35,073 nucleotides of DNA from JAENVT01 sp040006755 (GCA_040006755.1 JBDTWJ010000017.1:1-35073), one strand, 5' to 3'. Positions 17,617 through 25,671 are shown, numbered from the stretch's first letter. Notes: a model not told the origin generated them from the letters alone. Translations and numbers: made by a program.

Positions 17617-18783
17617 ATGACCATGTCTCCACCTCCGCTCCACGGTCTTCGCGTCATCGATTTGTCGACCGTTCTCGCTGGCCCGAACTGTGCGAGGTAC
17701 CTCGCCGACTTCGGCGCTGACGTGATCAAGGTCGAACGGCCGGACGGCGGCGACAGCTTGCGACGTTTGGCGTGGCGAGACCCGCGCGACGGAGAGGGGC
17801 TGTGGTGGAAGCTGGTCAATCGCAACAAGCGCACGATCACTCTCGACCTGAAGTCCGAGGATGACCTCGAGGTGTTGCGTCGGCTGGTGGTCGATGCCGA
17901 TGTCTTGATCGAGAACTTCCGTCCCGGCACGCTCGAGCGCCTCGGTCTCGGTCCCGATGTGCTGCTGGAGTTCAACCCTGCGTTGGTCATCACCCGCGTG
18001 ACCGGCTTCGGACAGACCGGTCCATACAAAGACCGACCGGGGTTCGCCACGATTGCCGAGTCGATGTCGGGCCTCGCGGCCATCTCGGGCGAGCCCGGCG
18101 GGCAACCGCTGCTGCCGGCGATCGCTCTCACCGACGAGGTCACGGGCGTCGTTGCCGCGTTCGCCACGATGGTTGCACTGCGCAGCGGAGTTGGTCAGGT
18201 CGTCGATATCAGCCTGCTCGAAAGCCTGTTCCAGTTGATGGGTCCGCTGATCTCCCTCTACGAGCTGACCGGCCAGATGCAGGAACGGCTCGGCTCCGGC
18301 TTGCCGTATTCGGTCCCGCGGGGCACGTACAGGTGCAGTGACGGACACTGGATCGGCGTGTCGACATCGAGCGATTCGGTGGCACTCCGTGTGCTGAACC
18401 TGCTCGGCGTCGGCGACGATCCGCGATTCACCACCTTCGCTGCCCGCATGGAGAACCGAGAGGCGTTGGAAGAGGTCATGACCAATTGGTGCGCGCAACG
18501 TACGCAAGCCGAGGTGATGGAAGCATTCACCGCCGCAGAAGCCGCGATCGGTCCCGTGATGACCATGGCCGACATTGCTGTCGACCCGCACTACGCGGCG
18601 CGCAACGCGATCGCGAAGGTTGACGGCACACCGATGCAGGGTCTGATCGCTCACCTCAGTGCCACGCCCGGCGCGCTGCGATGGCAGGGGCGGGCGCTCG
18701 ACGCTGACGGCGACGAGATTCGAGCGACCGGTTGGGGCACGGCCCCGGAGTCGGGGGAAACCGAAGCAGGGCAGACACAGTGA
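17617..18783 (+). CDS. Class III (CaiB/BaiF) CoA-transferase
   Basis: Transfers CoA between carboxylic acids or isomerises/activates branched acyl-CoA. 388 aa, usual length: LHGLRVIDLSTVLAGPNCARYLADFGADVIKVE at the N-terminus, WWKLVNRNKRTITLDLKS, IENFRPGTLERLGLG, TGFGQTGPYKDRPGFATIAESMSGL, and the likely nucleophilic Asp D173 in LTDEVTG (equivalent to Asp169 of formyl-CoA transferase), then RGTYRCSDGHWIGVS. ATGs at 17617 and 17623 are both possible; TAACGT lies just upstream (17608-17613). The stop overlaps the start of the next gene, indicating coupling. Substrate is not predictable. Confidence 0.9.
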   Translation: MTMSPPPLHGLRVIDLSTVLAGPNCARYLADFGADVIKVERPDGGDSLRRLAWRDPRDGEGLWWKLVNRNKRTITLDLKSEDDLEVLRRLVVDADVLIENFRPGTLERLGLGPDVLLEFNPALVITRVTGFGQTGPYKDRPGFATIAESMSGLAAISGEPGGQPLLPAIALTDEVTGVVAAFATMVALRSGVGQVVDISLLESLFQLMGPLISLYELTGQMQERLGSGLPYSVPRGTYRCSDGHWIGVSTSSDSVALRVLNLLGVGDDPRFTTFAARMENREALEEVMTNWCAQRTQAEVMEAFTAAEAAIGPVMTMADIAVDPHYAARNAIAKVDGTPMQGLIAHLSATPGALRWQGRALDADGDEIRATGWGTAPESGETEAGQTQ

Positions 18784-19220
18784 GTGCAGCGCAATCGTTG
18801 CGTGCGTACATCGCCGGACCGTTGTTCGACGAGGGCGAGCGCTGGTGGATCGAACGTGTCGAACAGACCGTGGCCGACGCCGGCTTCACGACCTTCCTGC
18901 CGCACCGCGACAACCCGCCGAAAGACGAAAGCAATATGTCAGGCATCTTCGCGAACGACCGGCGGGGCATCGACGAGTGCGATGTGGTGGTGGCGAGCCT
19001 CAACGGCATCACCACCGACGACGGAACTGCGTGGGAGCTCGGCTATGCGTTCGCGCTGCGCAAGCCGATCATCGGTCTGCACACCGACTGGCGCCGGCGT
19101 TTCGATCACGAGGTGATCAATCTGATGATCGAATGCTCGTTGACGGTGCTCGTGCGATCGCTCGACGGCGTGCCCGACGCGCTGCGCAGCGTCGTAGCGG
19201 CATCTCCTGCTACGCAGTGA
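18780..19220 (+). CDS. Nucleoside 2-deoxyribosyltransferase-like protein
   Basis: 146 aa from GTG 18780, which overlaps the CoA-transferase stop by four bases (GTGA). The fold signature is clear: RAYIAGPLFDEGERWWIE (YxAGPLF motif), DECDVVVASLNG (the DxxVA segment) and DDGTAWELGYAFA, where Glu in the WELGYA motif is the expected nucleophile that forms the ribosyl-enzyme intermediate. Such proteins exchange or hydrolyse the base of 2-deoxynucleosides, or clean up modified nucleotides. It ends 11 bp inside the convergent msrA gene. An upstream reading lacking homology is rejected. Confidence 0.85.
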   Translation: MSAAQSLRAYIAGPLFDEGERWWIERVEQTVADAGFTTFLPHRDNPPKDESNMSGIFANDRRGIDECDVVVASLNGITTDDGTAWELGYAFALRKPIIGLHTDWRRRFDHEVINLMIECSLTVLVRSLDGVPDALRSVVAASPATQ

Positions 19221-19857
19221 GACCGATCGGGCAGCTGACTCCTGTGCCCCCGATGCCGCAATATCCGTTGGGATTCTTCGCCAGGTACTGCTGGTGGTAC
19301 GGCTCGGCGTAATAGAACTCGCCCAGCGGCTTCACCTCTGTCGTGATCTCGCCGAATCCGGCGTCGGTGAGTCGTTGCTGGTACATCGCCAGCGAGTGGT
19401 CGATGGCGGGGCGCTGTGCGTCGGTGACGTAGTAGATCGCGCTGCGGTACTGCGATCCGACGTCGTTGCCCTGACGCATGCCCTGCGTGGGGTTGTGGCT
19501 CTCCCAGAACAGCTTGAGCAACTGGTCGAAGCTGACGACGGATGGATCGAACACGACCAGCACCACCTCGGCATGACCGGTCATGCCGCTGCAGGTCTCT
19601 TCGTACGTCGCATTGGGGGTGAATCCACCGGCGTAGCCAACCGCTGTGGTGTACACGCCCGGCATCTCCCAGAACTTGCGCTCGGCCCCCCAGAAGCACC
19701 CAAGTCCGAAGACAGCGGTTTCGAACCCATCCGGCCACGGCCCAACGAGAGGTTTGCCATTGACGAAGTGATGCTCGGGTACCGGCATCGCCTGATCTGT
19801 TCGCCCCGGCAGGGCATCTTCGGCGCTGACCGCTTGCTGCTTCTTGTGAAAGATCAT
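19210..19857 (-). CDS. msrA: Peptide-methionine (S)-S-oxide reductase MsrA
   Basis: Cytoplasmic repair enzyme reducing methionine-S-sulfoxide. 215 aa: a 45-residue N-terminal extension (MIFHKKQQAVSAED to PDGFE), the catalytic GLGCFWGAERKFW with C54, then TAVGYAGG, YEETCSGMTGHAEVVLVVFD, FWESHNPTQGMRQGNDVGSQYRS and a C-terminal resolving-Cys region (GYCGIGGTGVSCPIGLTA). The two extra Cys near the end suit a thioredoxin- or mycoredoxin-recycled form. It is divergent from an acetyltransferase gene with 46 bp between the starts, each preceded by its own -10-like hexamer. Confidence 0.95.
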   Translation of the reverse strand: MIFHKKQQAVSAEDALPGRTDQAMPVPEHHFVNGKPLVGPWPDGFETAVFGLGCFWGAERKFWEMPGVYTTAVGYAGGFTPNATYEETCSGMTGHAEVVLVVFDPSVVSFDQLLKLFWESHNPTQGMRQGNDVGSQYRSAIYYVTDAQRPAIDHSLAMYQQRLTDAGFGEITTEVKPLGEFYYAEPYHQQYLAKNPNGYCGIGGTGVSCPIGLTA

Positions 19858-19863
19858 GGTTCA

Positions 19864-19869
19864 AGGCTA
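19864..19869 (-). promoter_or_regulatory. Putative -10 element (TAGCCT) of leaderless msrA
   Basis: TAGCCT on the minus strand ends 6 nt before the msrA ATG. The gap to the divergent gene is only 46 bp, so the two promoters overlap back to back. Confidence 0.45.
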
Positions 19870-19890
19870 CGAGGTATCGCCCCGGTCGAA

Positions 19891-19896
19891 TACCGT
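19891..19896 (+). promoter_or_regulatory. Putative -10 element (TACCGT) of leaderless GNAT gene
   Basis: TACCGT ends 7 nt before GTG 19904. It selects that GTG over an upstream in-frame ATG at 19856, which overlaps msrA. Confidence 0.45.
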
Positions 19897-19903
19897 TCGC
19901 GAG

Positions 19904-20389
19904 GTGAACATTCGAGAAACGATTGCTGACGATTTGCCTGCTGCGTTGGCCCTGAACAACAGCAGCGTTCCGGCCCTCAACGAGCTAGATGCCGACGAGA
20001 TCGAGCGCCTGTTGGGCATGGCTTCGCTGGCTCTGACCGCCGAGATCGATGATGCATTCGCGGGGTTCTGCATCACGTTTCCGCCAGGTGTTGATTATGC
20101 CAGCCTGAACTACGGCTGGTTCAGCAGACACTACGACGACTTCGTCTACCTCGACAGGATCGCGGTCGACCCTACCTACCGTCGATACGGCATCGGCAGA
20201 GGATTCTACGAACGAGTCGTCGAGCAATTCACCGGCGTCTACGCCCAACTGCTGTGTGAGGTGAACCTCCGCCCACGTAACGAGGCGTCGTTGCTGTTCC
20301 ATCAGTCGATCGGGTTCCACGAGGTTGGCCAGCAAGACACTGATGGCGGCAACAAGACCGTGAGCTTGCTGGCTCTGAAGCTGGGCTAG
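19904..20389 (+). CDS. GNAT-family N-acetyltransferase
   Basis: 161 aa acetyl-CoA-dependent acyltransferase. N-terminal IRETIADDLPAALALNNSSVPALNELD resembles predicted-acyltransferase (YPR-type) members, with motif A as YLDRIAVDPTYRRYGIGRGFYERVV carrying the R-x-x-G-x-G acetyl-CoA loop, then LLCEVNLRPRNEASLLFHQSIGFHEVG as the N-x-x-S-x-x-F-x-x-x-x-G-F motif B. The acceptor is unknown. The last four bases overlap the end of the convergent RidA-like gene. Confidence 0.88.
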   Translation: MNIRETIADDLPAALALNNSSVPALNELDADEIERLLGMASLALTAEIDDAFAGFCITFPPGVDYASLNYGWFSRHYDDFVYLDRIAVDPTYRRYGIGRGFYERVVEQFTGVYAQLLCEVNLRPRNEASLLFHQSIGFHEVGQQDTDGGNKTVSLLALKLG

Positions 20390-20772
20390 ACGGGTCGTTC
20401 GATGACTGCATCGATCTCGACGACTTGATCGACGTAGCCGAGCAACATGACGCCCAGCAGTGTGGACGGCGGGACGTTCTGATCGAAGCAGGCGGTGACT
20501 TCTCCCCACGCGTCGAGCAGGTTCTGGTGAGGACCAACGACGTAGATCGTGAGCTGGTGGATGTCGGCGCTGGAAAAGCCGTGGTGCGTGATCAGCGTGA
20601 ACAGGTTGTCGACGCACTGGCGTGCCTGCGCGACCGGGTTGCCGGGAGCGACCAGATCCCCCGTTGCGTCTCGTGGAACCTGGCCCGCGACGAAGAGTCG
20701 TCCACCGACCAGGTCCGCATACCGGTAGTGAGGTGTCTGTGCCAAGCCGGCACTCAGCTCGCCGTCGTTCAT
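20386..20772 (-). CDS. RidA/YjgF-family protein
   Basis: 128 aa from ATG 20772, which has GGAG about 6 nt upstream and lies 10 nt past the preceding stop; an earlier ATG at 20796 overlaps that stop and has no ribosome-binding site. RidA features are YADLVGGRLFVAGQVPRDATGDLV, QARQCVDNLFTLITHHGFSSADIHQLTIYVV and the C-terminal PPSTLLGVMLLGYVDQVVEIDAVIER, where family members usually have Arg in the P-x-R/x-x-x-G segment; here the equivalent seems to be PPSTLLGV, so the imine-deaminase Arg (Arg105-type) is not evident. It may be a non-deaminase YjgF paralog. It is the last gene of the TetR-linked minus operon. Confidence 0.82.
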   Translation of the reverse strand: MNDGELSAGLAQTPHYRYADLVGGRLFVAGQVPRDATGDLVAPGNPVAQARQCVDNLFTLITHHGFSSADIHQLTIYVVGPHQNLLDAWGEVTACFDQNVPPSTLLGVMLLGYVDQVVEIDAVIERPV

Positions 20773-20782
20773 ATGCACTCCA

Positions 20783-21220
20783 TCAAACGGTGTCATGTGG
20801 CTCGATGTCGATCGGTCGTCTTCGCGCGACGACGATCAACAGGATCGGAAGAACCGCAAACAGTACGAGACCACCGAGGCTGATCACGACGTCGCCGTTG
20901 TCGAGTCCATCGTGGTTGGCGATGTGGTACACGAGGTGTGGAACGCCGTACAGGAGAGACGCGATCGAGCCGGCGATGACCGTGGTCCTCGACAGCGTGA
21001 CGAGGGCAACGATCAGGACGGCCGCGAGACCAAGGTTGAGCCCGCCGACATCGCGAACGAGGTGTTCGTTGTACGGACCATCGACGCGAACCCACGCTCG
21101 TCCTAGTCCGGGGAAGTCGTCGAAGAACGATCGCGGCGCGAACTGTGCCCATACCCCGATCTCGAGCGACACGAGCGCCAGGTATCCGATGGCAATGCGC
21201 ATCCAGACTCGGTACGTCAT
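20783..21220 (-). CDS. Four-helix integral membrane protein (DUF4345-like)
   Basis: 145 aa with about four transmembrane segments: YLALVSLEIGVWAQFAP, GGLNLGLAAVLIVALVTLS, VIAGSIASLLYGVPHLVYHI and GLVLFAVLPILLIVVARR, plus a hydrophilic FFDDFPGLGRAWVRVDGPYNEHLVRDV loop. The WVxxxGPYNEHLVRDVGG pattern recurs in small actinobacterial membrane proteins of unknown function. A very strong ribosome-binding site AAGGAGGTCTG precedes ATG 21220, so that start is preferred to an in-frame ATG at 21247. It sits between a broken gene and the RidA-like gene in the operon facing the TetR gene. Confidence 0.8.
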   Translation of the reverse strand: MTYRVWMRIAIGYLALVSLEIGVWAQFAPRSFFDDFPGLGRAWVRVDGPYNEHLVRDVGGLNLGLAAVLIVALVTLSRTTVIAGSIASLLYGVPHLVYHIANHDGLDNGDVVISLGGLVLFAVLPILLIVVARRRPIDIEPHDTV

Positions 21221-21298
21221 CAGACCTCCTTCTTCGGGTGACAACATGGATAGTAGGTGTCACGACGACTCGCGACCCATTGGCACCTCCCAAAGCAG

Positions 21299-21589
21299 CT
21301 AGGGACGCCAGTGATGGATGACGGAGATCGGCGCACGCTCAGGCTCGGGAGGCAGATCGTTGCCGAAGATCTCGCTGAGAAGCCCGTGCACGACGGGATG
21401 CAATCGTTCCTCGACGAACCTGTTGCAGTCCTCCTCCGATTCCCAGACGTCGATGTAGCGCAGACCCACTGGCCGTTCGATCGCTCAGTGAGTGATCAGC
21501 CCCTTCGGAACCTCGTCGCCGAGCGCATCGGTGATCCGTTTGTAGAACGTCACGTCGATCGGAACGTCCTGGGTGTATGAGTAGGTCAT
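21299..21589 (-). pseudogene. Small alpha/beta-barrel-like protein with in-frame stop
   Basis: An ATG at 21589 with AGGAG upstream opens a 96-residue reading frame interrupted by TGA at 21485-21487 (codon 35). Translation before the stop is MTYSYTQDVPIDVTFYKRIT followed by DALGDEVPKGLITH, and after it AIERPVGLRYIDVWESEEDC through HHWRP and a normal stop. The frame is unchanged on both sides and the whole reads as one small dimeric alpha/beta-barrel-type protein with the GLRYIDVWES motif, so this is a single nonsense change, a sequencing error, or, less likely, recoding. It is the first gene of a minus operon whose promoter lies under the TetR palindrome. No function is assigned. Confidence 0.8.
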
Positions 21590-21602
21590 GTGCGGCTCCT
21601 AA

Positions 21603-21629
21603 TTTGATCCGAATAGTAATCGGATGAAA
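21603..21629. promoter_or_regulatory. TetR operator palindrome
   Basis: TTTGATCCGA (21603-21612), 7-nt centre, TCGGATGAAA (21620-21629): 9 of 10 positions are complementary. It occupies the gap between the divergent TetR gene and the broken small gene. On the minus strand a -10-like TACTAT (21613-21618) lies in its centre, so the bound regulator should block that promoter and probably its own. Confidence 0.75.
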
Positions 21630-21631
21630 TA

Positions 21632-22285
21632 ATGCCAATCGTGGAAGAGGTTGTCAACAGACGCAGGTACGACGTGTCGACTCGCCAAAGGCAGTCCGCT
21701 GAAACGCGGCAGCGAATCGTCGAGGCTGCCCGGGAACTGATGCTCGAGCACGGCTATCGCGCGACGACGATTGCAGCGATCGCGGCTGAGGCCGGTGTCA
21801 ACACCGACAGCGTCTACGAACTTGTCGGACGCAAGCCGACTCTTCTGCGGGAGCTGATTGAGCAGGCGCTGTCGGGAACAGATCACGAAGTGGTGGCAGA
21901 GGATCGTGCCCACGTGAAAGCCATGCTGGCCGAGCCCGATCCAGCGAAGAAGCTCGCCATATATGCCGGCGCGGTATGCGCCACCCATCAACGAATGGCA
22001 CCGTTGTTTGTCGCCCTACGCGATGCATCGTCGACCGAGCCAGAGGCACGACAGGTTTGGCGGGAGATCAGTGATCGTCGGGCGGAAAACATGCGAAAAT
22101 TGGCGAGGAGTCTTCGCGAGAGTGGCGGCCTCCGCGCTGGATTGTCGATCGATCAGGCAGCAGACATCATCTGGGCAACGAACAGTTCCGAGCTCTTCGT
22201 GCTGCTGACGATCGAGCGTGGCTGGTTACCGAAGCGATATGAACGATGGCTCGCCGACAGTTGGTGTCGTTTACTCCTGCCCTGA
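21632..22285 (+). CDS. TetR-family transcriptional regulator
   Basis: 217 aa. The N-terminal helix-turn-helix is standard: RQSAETRQRIVEAARELMLEHGYRATTIAAIAAEAGVNTDSVYELVGRKPTLL (about 17-70), with the recognition helix VNTDSVYELVG. The ligand domain follows, with KKLAIYAGAVCATHQRMAPLFVALRDAS and a C-terminal DIIWATNSSELFVLLTIERGW segment typical of TetR members. ATG 21632 begins two bases after the operator palindrome, so autoregulation is likely. The divergent minus operon (broken small gene, membrane protein, RidA-like gene) is the expected target; the serine hydrolase behind it may share the message. Ligand unknown. Confidence 0.9.
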   Translation: MPIVEEVVNRRRYDVSTRQRQSAETRQRIVEAARELMLEHGYRATTIAAIAAEAGVNTDSVYELVGRKPTLLRELIEQALSGTDHEVVAEDRAHVKAMLAEPDPAKKLAIYAGAVCATHQRMAPLFVALRDASSTEPEARQVWREISDRRAENMRKLARSLRESGGLRAGLSIDQAADIIWATNSSELFVLLTIERGWLPKRYERWLADSWCRLLLP

Positions 22286-22301
22286 GCACGAATCCAATGA
22301 G

Positions 22302-22307
22302 TACTGT
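22302..22307 (+). promoter_or_regulatory. Putative -10 element (TACTGT) of leaderless serine hydrolase gene
   Basis: TACTGT ends 7 nt before ATG 22315. It picks that ATG over earlier in-frame ATGs at 22246 and 22297, the first of which overlaps the TetR gene. Confidence 0.4.
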
Positions 22308-22314
22308 TGGACAC

Positions 22315-23316
22315 ATGCAGTCGCTGGAGAACGAGGTCGACCAGGTGGCCGAGGACACGGGCTTCTCCGGTGTGGTTCACGTCGATCGGGCTGGCCAGGT
22401 CAAATTCGCCAAGGCATACGGCATGGCGCACTGCGCACTGCAGATCCCGAACGCAGTAGACACGCAGTTCGCCATCGCCAGTGCCGTGAAGGGCATGACC
22501 GCCGTCGCGGTGGTGAGTCTGATCGACGACGGGTTGCTGGAGCTCTCGACGCCGGCCCGCGCGCTGCTGGGCGGCGACCTGCCGTTGATCGGCGATGGCG
22601 TGACCATCGAACATCTGCTGGCGCATCGATCGGGCATCGGTGACTACCTTGATGAGGACGCCGAGCCCGACATCAGTGACTATCTGATGACCGTGCCGGT
22701 ACACGAGTTGGCCACGACCGAACAGTTTTTGGCAGTGCTCGATGGCTTTCCCAGCAAGTTCGAACCGGACGAGCAGTTCTCCTACTGCAACGGCGGCTAT
22801 GTCGTGCTCGCGTTGATCGCCGAACGGGTCAGCGGGATGTCGTTCCACGATCTCGTTCATCTGCGGGTGTGTGAGCCGGCCGGGATGGTCGACTCGGCGT
22901 TCCTTCGCACCGACGAGCTTCCAGGTCGTGCAGCCCTTGGGTACATCGAGGTGGACGGGGGGATGCGCAGCAACGTGTTCCACCTTCCCGTTCGAGGCAA
23001 CGGTGACGGTGGCATCTACTCGACCGCCGCAGACATCAGCGCCTTCTGGTCAGCATTCTTCGGTGGCCGGCTCGTGCCCGACAAGTGGGTCGCCGAAATG
23101 GTGCGGCCGCGTAGCGTCTATGAAGCCCTGCGATACGGATTGGGGTTCTGGTGCGATGGTGTGAGCGACGCGGTGAAGCTGGAGGGGTACGACGCCGGGG
23201 TGTCGTTCCGCAGCTGGCATCACCCCTCGTCGCAACTCACCCATACGGTGATCTCGAACACCTCGGATGGAGCATGGCCAGTGACTCGCCGGTTGCACGA
23301 GTTGCTGTCCAATTGA
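22315..23316 (+). CDS. Beta-lactamase-family (class C/S12) serine hydrolase
   Basis: 333 aa without an obvious signal peptide, so probably cytoplasmic. The nucleophile motif SxxK is S56-A-V-K59 (FAIASAVKGMTA), the second is Y157-C-N159 (FSYCNGGYVVLALI), and the segment EHLLAHRSGIGDYLD is characteristic of the EstB/S12 esterase-like group. The third motif, usually H/K-x-G, is not obvious; HHPSSQLTHTV is the closest. Likely an esterase or peptidase rather than a true beta-lactamase. It lies 29 nt behind the TetR gene and faces a convergent hydrolase gene. Confidence 0.85.
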   Translation: MQSLENEVDQVAEDTGFSGVVHVDRAGQVKFAKAYGMAHCALQIPNAVDTQFAIASAVKGMTAVAVVSLIDDGLLELSTPARALLGGDLPLIGDGVTIEHLLAHRSGIGDYLDEDAEPDISDYLMTVPVHELATTEQFLAVLDGFPSKFEPDEQFSYCNGGYVVLALIAERVSGMSFHDLVHLRVCEPAGMVDSAFLRTDELPGRAALGYIEVDGGMRSNVFHLPVRGNGDGGIYSTAADISAFWSAFFGGRLVPDKWVAEMVRPRSVYEALRYGLGFWCDGVSDAVKLEGYDAGVSFRSWHHPSSQLTHTVISNTSDGAWPVTRRLHELLSN

Positions 23317-23335
23317 CTCGTCACTTGGGCGCGTT

Positions 23336-23367
23336 CATACGCCACGGGTGGCATACGCCACGGGTGG
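23336..23367. repeat. Tandem 16-bp repeat with embedded palindrome
   Basis: CATACGCCACGGGTGG occurs twice back to back (23336-23351, 23352-23367). Each unit plus the next base contains GCCAC-GG-GTGGC. It lies in the 110-bp gap between two convergent genes; the rest of that gap holds nothing else I can name. It could be a compound terminator by cross-pairing of the units, or a binding site. Confidence 0.7.
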
Positions 23368-23426
23368 CACAAGTCGCGCCCATGCGGGCCAAGGCTCTCG
23401 GCCAGCGAGCCGTGATCTGACCCGGC

Positions 23427-24245
23427 CTACGGCGCCGGCAAGAAGTCACGCAGCAGCGCGGTGACTTGATCGGGTGCCTCGAGCTGCATCCAATGGCCGG
23501 CTCCATCGATGCGCTCGTAGCGCCACGTGTTGTCCACGAAACGTTCCGATGACTTCATGCCCGACTCCACGAGCGCAACGTCGCCAGAGCTCCAGATGCC
23601 CATCGTCGGTGACTGGATCTGCGGGAAGACCATTGGTGGACCGAGCCAAGTGCTCGGGTGGAGGTTGGCTCGGTACCAATTGAGCGCAGCCGTGAGCGCG
23701 CCGGGACGCGACAAGTCGGCGATGGCCTGGTCGATGTCGGGATGACCGGACCACGCGCGCATGTTGGCCCAGTCGTCGTTGGACAGCCATTGCTCGGCAA
23801 TGTCTTCGAACTGGAACAGCAGCATGTACCACGACTTCTCACGCTGTTCGAAGCCAGCGTCGCGGAACGCGCTCGGATGACCAACCGAGAGCGCGACGAG
23901 GTGGTCGACACGATCCGGGACGAACGCGGCCATGGCCCACGCCAGGCCCGCACCCCAGTCGTGACCAACAACATGAGCACGCTGCACGCCGACCGAGTCC
24001 AGGACGCCCAATACATCACCAACGAGATCGAGCACGCCGTAGGACCCGACGCTGGATGGCTTCGACGACTCACCGAAGCCACGGAGGTCGGGAGCGATGA
24101 CGCGATAGCCGGCGTCGAGCAATGCAGGCACCTGGTTGCGCCACAGGGCGTGCGAATCGGGAAACCCGTGCAGCAACACGACCGCCGGTCCTTCGCCTTC
24201 GTCCTGCACCGCGAACTTGAGATCGCCGACGCTGATGTCCTTCAC
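23427..24245 (-). CDS. Alpha/beta hydrolase, epoxide hydrolase-like
   Basis: 272 aa cytoplasmic hydrolase. Oxyanion motif LLHGFPDSHALW (HGFPD, as in epoxide hydrolases), DLRGFGESSKP, and the nucleophile elbow VVGHDWGAG with Asp96, which marks epoxide hydrolases and haloalkane dehalogenases rather than Ser esterases. The later acid is likely D in WSSGDVALVE and the base is H in GAGHWMQLEAP. Start is GTG 24245 with GAGGAAGGAACC upstream. It follows the flavin monooxygenase after 25 nt, so the pair probably oxidises a substrate to an epoxide or ester-like product and opens it; that is inference. Confidence 0.88.
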   Translation of the reverse strand: MKDISVGDLKFAVQDEGEGPAVVLLHGFPDSHALWRNQVPALLDAGYRVIAPDLRGFGESSKPSSVGSYGVLDLVGDVLGVLDSVGVQRAHVVGHDWGAGLAWAMAAFVPDRVDHLVALSVGHPSAFRDAGFEQREKSWYMLLFQFEDIAEQWLSNDDWANMRAWSGHPDIDQAIADLSRPGALTAALNWYRANLHPSTWLGPPMVFPQIQSPTMGIWSSGDVALVESGMKSSERFVDNTWRYERIDGAGHWMQLEAPDQVTALLRDFLPAP

Positions 24246-24270
24246 GTGGTTCCTTCCTCAGTCTTGGGCG

Positions 24271-25671
24271 TCAGGCGCCGATGAGCGAGAGCAGCTGAGT
24301 GCGATCGAGACCCGGGGGCGGCGTCGAATCGGCCAGCGCAACCGCCTTCTCGGCCACGCCGGGGCGTGCCAGGACACTTTCCTGCCGATCCATCAGCGTC
24401 GCCACATCGATGAAACCGCGGAGCAATTCCGGGTCTCTCATGATTGAGCTGGCCAGCGCCTGGCCCATCACCCAATCTTGATCGTCACATTCATATGGCC
24501 GTTTCTCGATCGCTGCTTCGACCTCGGCCAGGCGGTGACGGTCGAACGAAAGCGTCTCGGCGAAATAGGGCTGGACGGTCTCGGCAGTCACGTCGTTCCA
24601 TCGGATCGCAAGATCCTTTGGATCGTTGAGTGAGTCGTCACGAAGCATGGACCGAAGTGCCGCAGCATGGACGATGCCCATCGACATACCGCGGCCGAGC
24701 GACGGATTCGTGCATGCCCACGCATCGGCCAGGGGGAGGATGCCGGTGGCAACCGGCGTGCCGTCGAGCACATACGTGCGTTGGCGGTCCTCGATCTTGG
24801 CCATCAGCTTGACGTCGGTGATCGGCTCTGCGTCGACCCAGTGGGCGACGAGAGGGAACGCGCGCACGACCTTCTCCCAGCAGTCGACTTCCAGCAAGCT
24901 ACGCAGCACAGCGTCCTTCGAGCTGGTGATGACGCCCACGCCCCACGTGCCGTTGTCGGCCGGAAGCGTGAGGATCGAGATCGAGCCGTAGTGCTGCAGC
25001 AGCCCGCCGAACGCCGGTGGGACGGTTCCGTCCGCTGAGCGGAAGTGGCGGCCGTAGTAGATGAAGCCGCAATCCTCGATCATCTCGTGCGGACCGGGTG
25101 ATCCGATGTCGCGCAGCCACGACGGCATGGCTGACCTTCGCCCACCCGAATCGATGACGAGATCTGCCGCGATCTCGTCCCCATCCTCCGTGCGGATGCC
25201 ATTGACATGAACGGTGCCATTGGAGTTGTCCGCTCGCAGCACACCTGCGACACCGACCCCGCGACGGATGGTGACACCCGGTGTTGCGGCAGCCATGGCG
25301 GCGACCACCGACTCGGCGACGGGGCGCCGCGCCGTGATGCTGTCGAAGCGTTCATCGCCTTCGCGCCAGCCGCCGGTGATGTCTTCGGGAATGCCGACGA
25401 GTGGATTCATGCGCAGCGCGCCGGCGTCGGCCATGGCCCGCGTCAGTCCGGGGAGTTCGGTGTCGGCCACCTGACGGAACCTCGACAGGAAGAGGTGGAG
25501 CATTTTGAACTGGTTGACACCGCGCCTCTCCCAGTCGTCCCACGCCCTCTCGGGTGGGGGTGGTGGCGCGGGATCACGCTCGAGCACGGTCACGTCGTGA
25601 CCGTCGTTGGCGAGCATCATTGCGGCACATGTGCCGACGATTCCGCCGCCTATGGACACGATTCGACTCAT
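24271..25671 (-). CDS. FAD-dependent monooxygenase (aromatic hydroxylase-like)
   Basis: 466 aa flavoprotein. The Rossmann motif is IVSIGGGIVGTCAAMMLANDGHDVTVLERD (G-x-G-x-x-G with the acidic end of the second strand). Later come DLVIDSGGRRSAMPSWL, matching the DG-x-x-S-x-x-R nucleotide-binding motif of flavin hydroxylases, and ILPLADAWACTNPSLGRGMSMG, matching the second FAD segment GD-x-x-x-x-x-x-x-x-GRG (with LAD for GD). It is closer to geranylgeranyl-reductase/styrene-monooxygenase-like proteins than to the phenol hydroxylase group. GGGGG precedes the ATG at 25671. The epoxide hydrolase-like gene follows directly. Confidence 0.87.
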   Translation of the reverse strand: MSRIVSIGGGIVGTCAAMMLANDGHDVTVLERDPAPPPPPERAWDDWERRGVNQFKMLHLFLSRFRQVADTELPGLTRAMADAGALRMNPLVGIPEDITGGWREGDERFDSITARRPVAESVVAAMAAATPGVTIRRGVGVAGVLRADNSNGTVHVNGIRTEDGDEIAADLVIDSGGRRSAMPSWLRDIGSPGPHEMIEDCGFIYYGRHFRSADGTVPPAFGGLLQHYGSISILTLPADNGTWGVGVITSSKDAVLRSLLEVDCWEKVVRAFPLVAHWVDAEPITDVKLMAKIEDRQRTYVLDGTPVATGILPLADAWACTNPSLGRGMSMGIVHAAALRSMLRDDSLNDPKDLAIRWNDVTAETVQPYFAETLSFDRHRLAEVEAAIEKRPYECDDQDWVMGQALASSIMRDPELLRGFIDVATLMDRQESVLARPGVAEKAVALADSTPPPGLDRTQLLSLIGA

